A DNA stretch of 64,000 bases from Terriglobus roseus. Its GTDB lineage: Bacteria; Acidobacteriota; Terriglobia; Terriglobales; Acidobacteriaceae. Positions 1-8,400 of this stretch are shown here, in pieces. Position 1 is the first letter of the stretch; every line of letters starts with the position of its first letter. Location: NCBI RefSeq assembly GCF_900105625.1, contig NZ_FNSD01000001.1, positions 4,650,001 through 4,714,000 on the forward strand, given 5' to 3'. The position numbers were made by a program, and so were the translations under genes. The notes under the pieces are model-generated. The model did no database searches, was not told the origin of the DNA, and saw only the letters and a list, made by a program, of their open reading frames with translations.

Positions 1-502
<502 letters not shown>

Positions 503-1597
503 TTAGGCGAGCGTGCGACGGCGCTTGCCGTTCACGCCGCGATCGCGCGGGATCCGCTTCGCTCCACCCAGCAGCATCAGCAACAATGCCTTCTGTGCGT
601 GCAGGCGATTCTCCGCCTGGTCGAAGACCACCGACTGCTCGCCATCCATGACCGCATCCGTCACCTCCTGTCCGCGATGCGCGGGCAGGCAGTGCATGAA
701 GACAGCGTGGCTGGCCGCATGCGACATCAGCGACTCATTGACCTGATAGGGCTTGAAGATGGGCGTGCGCCGCATCGTCTCGTTCTCCTGGCCCATGGAG
801 ATCCAGGCGTCCGTGTAGATCGCGTCCGCGCCTTCTACAGCCTTCACGGCGTCGTGCGTTAGGGTCAGCGTGCTGCCCGTCTCTTCTGCAATCGCCATGG
901 TCTTGTGGATAATGTCCAGCTTCGGCTCATAACCCTTCGGCGTTGCAATGGTGATGTGCGCACCCAGCAGGGCGCCGCACAGCATGAGCGAGTGGCAGAC
1001 GTTGTTGCCGTCCCCGACATAAGTGAACTTGATGCCCTCGGCCGATCCGAAACGCTCCTCGATGGTGAGGAAGTCGGTGATGGCCTGGCAGGGATGCTCA
1101 TAGTCACTCAGTGCGTTGATCACTGGCACCTTGCTGATCTCGGCGATCTCCGTCACGGTATCGTGCGCATAAGTCCGCAGCACGATCACGTTCATCCAGC
1201 GCTCGAGATTATGCGCCACATCTGCGAGGGACTCACGCTCGCCAAGCGGTGAAGCTGTCTGATCGACGAAGAGCGCATTGCCGCCCAGGGTATTGATCGC
1301 AGCTTCAAAGGTCAGGCGCGTGCGCAGCGATGCCTTCTCGAAGATCATGACCATCTGCTTGGCTTCCAGCGCATGGCGGAAGTCTTCCGGATGCGCCTTG
1401 ACCGCGTGTGCCAGCTCCATCAGCGCTGCCAGTTCATGAACCGTGAGGTCGCTCATGGAACAGAGATCGCGTCCGCGAAGCGTCTTGGCCGCTTCCGTGA
1501 ATACAGCGTCCGACTGAATACCAAGTGCGATCTTCGGCTTCGGCATGTCGAGCAGATCTGTGCCGCTCGGACTCATCACAACAGTCTTGCTATCCAT
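503..1597 (-). CDS. argF: Ornithine carbamoyltransferase
   Basis: Makes citrulline from ornithine and carbamoyl phosphate in the cytoplasm. The carbamoyl-phosphate binding motif appears as KASLRTRLTFE (the SxRT motif), followed by DYEHPCQAITD (HPxQ motif). The C-terminal HCLPAHRG motif carries the catalytic Cys and is followed by a typical DQAENRLHAQKALLL helix. I place the start at ATG 1597 (364 residues), which overlaps the argD stop by 8 bp and has GGAGAA upstream. This leaves an N-terminal extension of roughly 30-40 residues compared with usual family members; an internal Met at MPKPK would give the standard length. It is translationally linked to argD in the arg operon. Confidence 0.94.
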   Translation of the reverse strand: MDSKTVVMSPSGTDLLDMPKPKIALGIQSDAVFTEAAKTLRGRDLCSMSDLTVHELAALMELAHAVKAHPEDFRHALEAKQMVMIFEKASLRTRLTFEAAINTLGGNALFVDQTASPLGERESLADVAHNLERWMNVIVLRTYAHDTVTEIAEISKVPVINALSDYEHPCQAITDFLTIEERFGSAEGIKFTYVGDGNNVCHSLMLCGALLGAHITIATPKGYEPKLDIIHKTMAIAEETGSTLTLTHDAVKAVEGADAIYTDAWISMGQENETMRRTPIFKPYQVNESLMSHAASHAVFMHCLPAHRGQEVTDAVMDGEQSVVFDQAENRLHAQKALLLMLLGGAKRIPRDRGVNGKRRRTLA

Positions 1598-2894
1598 GTA
1601 CTTGTTCTCCGGCAAGGACGGTCTGCGCCGCGCTTGCTTCCTGCAGAAGGCTGCCCAGAGCAGCAATGGTTTCGTCGACGTGCTCTTTCGTGATCAGGAA
1701 GGGCGGCAGAAAGCGCAGAACCGTTTCACTGGTACGGTTCAGAATGATGTGGCGCTCGAACATCATGCGATCCGCCAACTCCTTCGCCAACTCCGCCGAC
1801 TGAATCTCGACACCGATCATGAAGCCCGTTCCACGGACCTCGACGATGGAGTCGTGCTCCTTCGCCAGACCACGCAATTCTTCGACGAAGTACGAGCCCA
1901 GTTCGCTCACGTGAGCAAGCAGGTTGGCGCGGTTGATCTCGTCGATGACGGCGATGGCAACGGCGCAGACCAGCGGTCCGCCGCCAAACGTGGTGCCGTG
2001 CATGCCTGGAGTGATGGCGCGCGCGGCTTCCTCGGTACAGAGCATTGCTCCCATCGGCAGACCGCCCGCCAGGGGCTTCGCCAGCGTCGTCACATCTGGC
2101 TGGATACCGTAGTGCTGGTACGACATCCACTTGCCAGTGCGTCCCATGCCGCTCTGGATCTCGTCGCAGAGGAGCAGGGCACCGGTGGAGTCGCAGAGTT
2201 CACGGGCGGCTGCCAGGAACTCCTGCGAGACGGGATGAATGCCACCTTCGCCCTGCAGGCACTCCAATGCAATGGCGCACACATCGTCTGTGAAGGCAGC
2301 GCGAAGTGCATCAACTTCGTTGAACGGAACGAAGATCACATCCGGCATCACGGGCGCAAAGGGCTCGCGATACTTCAGCTTGTGTGTGGTCGCGACCGAA
2401 CCCATGGTGCGGCCGTGGAAGCTGTGCTCCATAGCTATAAAGCGGGTGCCGATGGTTTTACCCTCAGCGCGCAGAAGGCCCGCATGGGCGCGTGCCAGCT
2501 TCAGCGCGGCCTCCCATGCTTCGGTACCGCTGTTGCAGAAGAAGACGCGATCCATGCCGGTCAGTTCCGTCAGCTTTACAGCAAGCGTTGCAGTGCCATC
2601 GTGGTAGAAGAGGTTCGACGTGTGCAGCAGCGTTGCAGCCTGCGCCGTCATGGCCCTGGTGATTGCGGCGTGACCATAACCGAGCGCCGAGACGCCGATA
2701 CCGCTGAGCAGGTCAAGATACTTGTTGCCCGCATCGTCAAACAGGTGCACACCTTCGCCGCGCGTAAGCAGAATCGGGTGGCGATCATAGGTTTGCAACA
2801 GCAGCTTCTGCTCCGCAGCCTGGGTTGCGACAAGCTTCATGTCCGCTCCGCCTCCAATGGTTGTTTCGTCCTGTTTTATGTTCTCGATCTTCAT
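1590..2894 (-). CDS. argD: Acetylornithine aminotransferase
   Basis: PLP-dependent class-III aminotransferase converting N-acetylglutamate semialdehyde to N-acetylornithine. The protein has 434 residues from ATG 2894, which overlaps the argB stop as ATGA. An alternative ATG lies at 2840. Visible motifs: cofactor phosphate binding NSGTEAWEAALKLAR (about 121-135), the SFHGRTMGS segment, the conserved LLCDEIQSGMGRTGK (about 241-255), and the Schiff-base lysine in TLAKPLAGGLPMG (about Lys273). Genomic context (argB upstream, argF downstream) supports acetylornithine rather than GABA or ornithine specificity. Dual use as succinyldiaminopimelate aminotransferase, known for this family, cannot be excluded. 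Confidence 0.93.
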   Translation of the reverse strand: MKIENIKQDETTIGGGADMKLVATQAAEQKLLLQTYDRHPILLTRGEGVHLFDDAGNKYLDLLSGIGVSALGYGHAAITRAMTAQAATLLHTSNLFYHDGTATLAVKLTELTGMDRVFFCNSGTEAWEAALKLARAHAGLLRAEGKTIGTRFIAMEHSFHGRTMGSVATTHKLKYREPFAPVMPDVIFVPFNEVDALRAAFTDDVCAIALECLQGEGGIHPVSQEFLAAARELCDSTGALLLCDEIQSGMGRTGKWMSYQHYGIQPDVTTLAKPLAGGLPMGAMLCTEEAARAITPGMHGTTFGGGPLVCAVAIAVIDEINRANLLAHVSELGSYFVEELRGLAKEHDSIVEVRGTGFMIGVEIQSAELAKELADRMMFERHIILNRTSETVLRFLPPFLITKEHVDETIAALGSLLQEASAAQTVLAGEQVHG

Positions 2895-3673
2895 GCGACC
2901 ATGACCTCCGTTCCGTCGTTGACCCGTGAACTGATCAGGTCGGGTAATACCGTTGCAGACTCTGCTGGTAAGATGCGCACACGCTTCACGCCGGACAGCA
3001 GGGCATCGCGGCAGGCATTTAATTTCGGCAACATACCGCCGCTGATCACAGCCTGCTTTTCGAGCTGCGGAATCTCCTTCAGGGTCAGCCATCGCATCAC
3101 CTGGCCGTCCGCACCCTTGACGCCGGGGACGTCCGTCAGGAAGACAAGTGCATCGGCCTTCGTTGCGATTGCCGTCGCGGCTGCCATCTCGTCTGCGTTG
3201 ATGTTGTAGTACTCACTGTCAAAGCCAAGCGCCATGGAACTGATGACCGGGACCGCACCCATCTTCCAGATGGCGTCCAGCCAGCGCGGATCGGTCGCGG
3301 CAATCTCACCCACAAACCCGAGGTCGGGCGTGGTCTTCTTCTTACGCGCGCGGAAAACGTGTCCATCACCGCCGCAGATGCCGACGGCCGCCTGTCCCTG
3401 CTGTCCAAGCGATGCCACCAGAGACTTATTCACGCGACCTGCCAGCACCATCAGCGCGGCATCGCGCGTCTCTGCATCGGTCACGCGCAGACCACTGATG
3501 AACTCGCTCACCTTGCCCATCGCCTTCAACGTCTTCGTCAACTGCACACCGCCGCCATGGACGATGGCTACCTGATGACCATCCGCAACCAGGTCTGCGA
3601 TGGCCTTGCCAATGGCGTGCAGCAGTTCCGGCTTTTCCAGCGCGGCACCCCCGAGCTTCACGACATACTTCAA
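2891..3673 (-). CDS. argB: Acetylglutamate kinase, TTG start
   Basis: Phosphorylates N-acetylglutamate, the second step of the acetylated arginine pathway. It is an amino acid kinase fold protein of 260 residues: KYVVKLGGAALE at the N-terminus, the glycine loop AIVHGGGVQLTK, FISGLRVTD, and the ATP-side NINADEMAAATA and VFLTDVPGVKG motifs. The reading frame could begin further upstream at GTG 3703, but that would give a 10-residue extension inside argC. TTG 3673 has GGAGGG at good distance and overlaps the argC TGA by 4 bp, so TTG is the better start. This is the enzyme most often feedback-inhibited by arginine in linear versus cyclic pathways; the sequence alone does not settle that here. Confidence 0.93.
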   Translation of the reverse strand: MKYVVKLGGAALEKPELLHAIGKAIADLVADGHQVAIVHGGGVQLTKTLKAMGKVSEFISGLRVTDAETRDAALMVLAGRVNKSLVASLGQQGQAAVGICGGDGHVFRARKKKTTPDLGFVGEIAATDPRWLDAIWKMGAVPVISSMALGFDSEYYNINADEMAAATAIATKADALVFLTDVPGVKGADGQVMRWLTLKEIPQLEKQAVISGGMLPKLNACRDALLSGVKRVRILPAESATVLPDLISSRVNDGTEVMVA

Positions 3674-4782
3674 AGGAGTCCCTCCGATTCTTTCCAACCA
3701 CACATCACGTTCATGTTCTGTACCGCCTGGCCCGAAGCACCCTTAAGGAGGTTGTCGAGGCACGAAACCAGTACCAATCGCTTGCCGTCCGGCGCCAGCT
3801 CAAATCCGATATCGCAGAAGCTGGTTCGCACGACATTCTGTATCTGCGGCAGATCGCCAGATCGGTGCACACGCACCATGGGGCTGCCGGTATAGAAATT
3901 GCGCAACGTCTGTTCGACGGTCACCGCATCAGTCTTGCTGCGCAGGCGGACATAGATCGTCGAAAGAATGCCGCGGGGAACGGGCAGCAGGTGCGGCGTG
4001 AACTGGATCTGGTCGCTCGTAAGTCCAAGCTGCTCCAGCAGTTCGCCCGTGTGCCGGTGCCCGAAGACCGCATAGGCCGAGAGATTATCCGCCGCATACA
4101 TGTAGTGCGTCTTCGCCGACGGCGCCTTACCCGCGCCGCTGACACCGCTCTTCGAGTCGCAGATGATGCCGTGCTCCACGTCAACCACACCGGCTCGGAC
4201 CAGTGGCGCCAGCGCGAGGATGATGGAGGTGGAGTAGCACCCTGGATTTGCGACCAGGTCGGCTCCCGCAATCTCGTCCCGGTGAAGCTCGGGGCAGCCG
4301 AACACCGCCCGGTTCTGGATGGCTTCGGCGAGTGCAGGGTCAGCATCTGTGAGCTTGTAGACGGTCGCATTCGCGGGATTATGCAGTCTCCATGCACCCG
4401 ACAGGTCGATTACACGCAGGCCCGCAGCAAGCGCATGCGGGACATACTCCCGCGACTGCTCGTGCGGCAATGCGAGAAAGAGAATCTCTGTGCCATTTTT
4501 GCGCAAAGTTTCCCACGCGAAAGGAACCACCGGCGGCGCGGGCTTGCCATCGTTCTTCGCGATCTGCGGATGCAGGTCATAGATGGTCGTGCCATCCGGT
4601 TCAGCGCCCATGCGGCCGAGGAAGACCGGCTGCGTCTCGTTCAAACGCGGATGATTCAACAACAGGCGCGCAAGTTCCGCGCCGGCATAGCCTGTCACCC
4701 CGGCAACAGCCGTCCGTGCGTGGGGCTTCGGTAGTTTTGCGAGGGTCGCCAACGGCTCACTCGCCACGGCAAAGTGGCTCAC
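3670..4782 (-). CDS. argC: N-acetyl-gamma-glutamyl-phosphate reductase
   Basis: NADPH-dependent reduction of N-acetylglutamyl phosphate to the semialdehyde, third step of arginine synthesis. The 370-residue protein has a Rossmann motif (VAGVTGYAGAELARLLLNHP, about 26-45) and the catalytic cysteine in ANPGCYSTS (about Cys182). The glyceraldehyde-3-phosphate-dehydrogenase-like C-terminal half includes DSKSGVSGAGKAP and HRHTGELLEQL. Its first 22 residues, before the Rossmann strand, are longer than usual. The start overlaps the argR stop (ATGA), so argR and argC are probably translationally coupled. Confidence 0.95.
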   Translation of the reverse strand: MSHFAVASEPLATLAKLPKPHARTAVAGVTGYAGAELARLLLNHPRLNETQPVFLGRMGAEPDGTTIYDLHPQIAKNDGKPAPPVVPFAWETLRKNGTEILFLALPHEQSREYVPHALAAGLRVIDLSGAWRLHNPANATVYKLTDADPALAEAIQNRAVFGCPELHRDEIAGADLVANPGCYSTSIILALAPLVRAGVVDVEHGIICDSKSGVSGAGKAPSAKTHYMYAADNLSAYAVFGHRHTGELLEQLGLTSDQIQFTPHLLPVPRGILSTIYVRLRSKTDAVTVEQTLRNFYTGSPMVRVHRSGDLPQIQNVVRTSFCDIGFELAPDGKRLVLVSCLDNLLKGASGQAVQNMNVMCGWKESEGLL

Positions 4783-5216
4783 CCGATCAAACCTTCCATC
4801 CGCGACTTCAGCACCGCGGCCTGCTTTGCATCCGCGCAGATCACCAGCACGGTGTCATCTCCGGCGATGGTGCCCATCATCTCCGGCCAATCTTCGTAGT
4901 CCAGGGCGGCCGCAACGGGCTGGGCCGAGCCTGTCGTCGTAATCACCACCAGCAGATTTTGAGCCTGCTTTACTTCCAGGCCATAGTTGCGGAGCGTCTC
5001 AGCAATACCGGGAGAATCGTCGTCCTCTTCCATATTGCCCGGCAGCGCATATCCATTCGGTCCTTTATAAACATGAAGCTCATGAATATCGCGTGACAGC
5101 GTGGCTTGCGTGACGGTAAATCCACGCTTCGCCAGCTTCTTTCGCAACTCGTCCTGGCTGAGGACGGTGGTGGTCACCAGCAGGTCACGAATGGCGGTAT
5201 GTCGTTGCTGTTTCAT
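4779..5216 (-). CDS. argR: Arginine repressor ArgR
   Basis: Hexameric arginine-dependent repressor and first gene of the arg operon. The 145-residue length is typical. The N-terminal winged helix (about 1-60) contains FTVTQATLSRDIHELHVYK, the hallmark recognition helix region. The C-terminal oligomerisation and arginine-binding domain (about 75-145) holds the conserved GTIAGDDTVLVICAD motif. An acidic linker (EEDDD near residue 64) joins the domains. Being promoter-proximal in the operon it represses suggests autoregulation through the two palindromes at 5332-5365. No strong ribosome binding site is visible before ATG 5216. Identification is firm. Confidence 0.95.
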   Translation of the reverse strand: MKQQRHTAIRDLLVTTTVLSQDELRKKLAKRGFTVTQATLSRDIHELHVYKGPNGYALPGNMEEDDDSPGIAETLRNYGLEVKQAQNLLVVITTTGSAQPVAAALDYEDWPEMMGTIAGDDTVLVICADAKQAAVLKSRMEGLIG

Positions 5217-5331
5217 GCGGAAAGGGTCTGCCCAGGGTTGGTGCCGCCGTTTACCTTTGGTGAGGGGCGGAAGCGAAAAGTTTAGAGCCGATTAACGGCT
5301 GGAAATACGATGCGCGGCGCGAATCTGCCGA

Positions 5332-5345
5332 TGCATAACTATACA
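5332..5345. promoter_or_regulatory. ARG-box-like palindrome 1
   Basis: tgcataactataca is an imperfect inverted repeat (TGnATA, 2 nt, TATACA) matching the general AT-rich ARG-box layout. Its centre is 20 bp from the centre of the second palindrome, the two-helical-turn spacing used by ArgR hexamers. It sits just downstream of the predicted arg -10 element. Confidence 0.75.
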
Positions 5346-5351
5346 TTAAGT

Positions 5352-5365
5352 TGTATAAATATACA
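5352..5365. promoter_or_regulatory. ARG-box-like palindrome 2
   Basis: tgtataaatataca is an almost perfect inverted repeat. On the minus strand its half-site TATACA coincides with the predicted -10 of the arg promoter, so ArgR bound here would exclude RNA polymerase. It lies 122 bp upstream of gltB on the other strand and could influence that gene as well. Confidence 0.78.
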
Positions 5366-5379
5366 GAACCCTCCGTCAA
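5352..5379 (-). promoter_or_regulatory. arg operon promoter
   Basis: On the minus strand TTGACG (5379-5374) is followed after 16 bp by TATACA (5357-5352). This is a good sigma70-type match, ending inside ARG box 2 and pointing at argR about 135 bp downstream. The overlap with the palindromes is the main support. Confidence 0.65.
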
Positions 5380-5487
5380 GCAGCAGTACCCGCTGTCATC
5401 CAGCAAACACTGGGAACAGTTAGGAATCCTTACAGAAAGACCGTCGCGTCAGCGTGAAACAGCGCCCGTCGCGCAGTAGAATGAGCT

Positions 5488-8400
5488 ATGGACACGTGTT
5501 TATCGACCTCCCGATCCGAAGGTGTGAGCGCCCGTAAGCCGGTGCGCTCCCTTGTGGATTCCCGCTTCGACCGCGACTCCTGTGGCGTGGGCTTTGTCGC
5601 GGACTCCGGCAATGTTGCCTCGCATAAAGTTCTTACGGACGCGCTGACCGCACTCGCTCGCCTAGCCCATCGCGGCGCTGTGGCTGCGGATGGGAAGAGC
5701 TCCGACGGTGTCGGCATTATGTCTGCCGTGCCGCGAGCGCTGCTGCTGGCCGAGACAGGTGTGACGCTGGACGATGCCCAGCCGCTCGGCGTCGGCGTTG
5801 TCTTCGTGCGCGAGAAGGATGCGAACACCTGCGTCGTGCTCGATGATTGCCTCGCAGAGCAGGGAATCACCGTCCTGAAGTGGCGCGACGTGCCGGTTAA
5901 GCCCGAAATCCTCGGCGAGATCGCGCTGGGCACCATGCCCGAGATTCAGCACGTTCTGGTCACAGGAGCTCCGGAAGACTTCGAACGCAAGCTGTACCTC
6001 GCTCGCAAGACCTTCGAGCGCAGGCTGGAAGCTGGTGAGGTCACTGGCTATGTTGCGTCGCTTTCGTCGAAGACCATGGTCTATAAGTCCATGTGTAGCG
6101 GCCGTCTGCTGCCTGAGTTCTATCCGGACCTGCAGAACGAAAGTTTCACCACGTCCTTCGCCCTCTTTCACCAGCGCTACGCAACAAACACCACTCCCGC
6201 CTGGCACCGCGCACAGCCCGGTCGCACGCTGGCGCACAACGGCGAGATCAACACCGTGTGGGGCAACCGCGCACGGATGGAAGCACGCTACTCCACGCTG
6301 CCGGCGGAGTGCCAGCCCATCCTGACGAAGGACGGCACAGACTCCACTTCACTCGACGAAACCGTTGAGCTGCTGCTGCACAACGGCCGCACGGTCGCTG
6401 AAGCGATTCGCGTGCTTCTGCCGCCCGCCGTGGCTGGCCGGGAGTCAGCCTTCCTGAAGTACCACATGGACACCATGGAGCCGTGGGACGGGCCCGCCGC
6501 GCTTGGCTTTACTGACGGCCGTTACGTCGGCGCCGCGTTGGACCGGAACGGCCTGCGTCCCTGCCGCTTCGCCATCACCACGGATGGCCTCGTCGTCGCC
6601 GGCTCAGAAGCAGGCCTCGTCGACCTTGATCCGGAGACAGTCATTCACAGTGGCCGACTTGGACCGGGCCAGATGATCGTCGTCGATCTGCAGGAAAAGA
6701 AGATCTACGAGAACGAACAACTGCTCGATCTCTTTGACGCAGACGGTAGCTACGCCGCCCTCATCGACGACACCACCATTAGTGCCGAGTGGGTCGACCT
6801 TCCCCCCACGGACTTCGAAGCCATCGCCAAGTCGCAGCGTAACTTTGGCTACACCAAGGAAGACGTGCGGATGGTTCTGACCCCCATGGCGACCGACGGC
6901 AAGGACGCCGTGTGGTCCATGGGCGATGACACGCCGCTGGCCTACCTTGCAAAAACGCCGCGCCCCGTCTATGGCTACTTCCGTCAGCGCTTTGCGCAGG
7001 TGACTAATCCCGCCATCGATCCCTTGCGTGAGGCGATCGTTGTCTCGCTGCACACACGCCTTGGCCCTTGGTCGCACATGCTCAACAAGCAGGCATCGCT
7101 GCGCGGCATGGCACTGGCATCCCCGTTCCTCTCCATCGGCAAGCTGGAATCGCTGCGCCAGGGCAAGTACCCTCACAGCGACACGCTGCGCATGCGTGAG
7201 CTGAAGTGTGTCTTCTCCTCGCGCTTCTCGCTCGAAGTGGGCGTCGAGGCACTCTGTAACAACGCGGTCGAACTGGTCAGAGAGGGCGTTGAAATCCTCC
7301 TGCTCAGTGATCGCAATGCTGACGCTGAACTCCTGCCGATCCCCATGGCGATCGCAGTTAGCGTGGTGCATCACGCACTGGTGAAGGCTGGCCTCCGTAC
7401 TGCAACCGGCATCGCTGTAGAAGCGGGCGATGTGCGCGATGTGCATCACGCCGCTGTCCTCATTGGCTACGGTGCGGGCGCCGTCTGTCCATGGCTCGCG
7501 TTGGAGACAGCACGTGCAACTGCCGGTCCTGACGGCGATGCGAAGGTACCCGAAACGAAGATGCTGAAGGCCTTCGATGCGGGCCTCGCGAAGATCATGT
7601 CGAAGATGGGTGTCAGTGTCGTCGACAGCTATCGCGGCGCGTATCCGTTCGACATTCTCGGACTCTCCAATGAAGTCGTCGATCGCTGCTTCCCGAACAC
7701 CCCCGCACCGCTCGGCGGCGCAGGCTTTGCCGAGATCGAGCATGGCATCCGCACTCTGTGGGGTGCGCCTGTTTCACCCGACCTGCAGGCGAAGATCGAC
7801 CTCCCGGACTACGGCTGGGTCAAGTTCCGCAAGGCCGACGTCGCTGAGCCGCACGCCTGGCAGCCTTCGAATGTAAAGGCACTGCAGTCCGTCGTGGGGT
7901 CCGCCCGCAACGTCGCGTTACCCGAGGACCAGTCAAAAGCCTTCCAGATCTACTCCAACGCGGTCGGCACTAAGGAATCGCCAACCGTTCTGCGTGAACT
8001 GCTGGAGATTCGTCCGGCAGGGCCTGAACTGGATCTCGAAAAGGTGGAAGCGCCGCGCTCCATGATGAAGCGCTTCATCGCTTCGGCCATGTCACTCGGT
8101 TCGCTGAGCCCCGAAGCGCACACGACCATCACGATCGCCATGAACACCATTGGCGGCAAATCGAACACGGGCGAGGGTGGCGAGGACTCGGATGTCTACC
8201 GTCCGCACCCCGGCAACCGTCGTGTGCCGCAGCCGGGCGAGGCATCCGTCTTCGTCAGCAAGCCCTCTGCAGGTGGCGTCGCTGTCGCTGAGCCGATGGT
8301 GGAAGCTCCGGCTGTCCACTCATTCCTGAACAACAAGATCAAGCAGGTTGCCAGCGGCCGCTTTGGAGTCACCGCCGAATACCTCGCACACGCCGAAGAG

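Noticed and set aside
1545-3209. 554-codon plus-strand frame across the argF/argD/argB region
   Set aside because: Shadow frame opposite recognised arg genes; no signal, domain or ribosome binding site.
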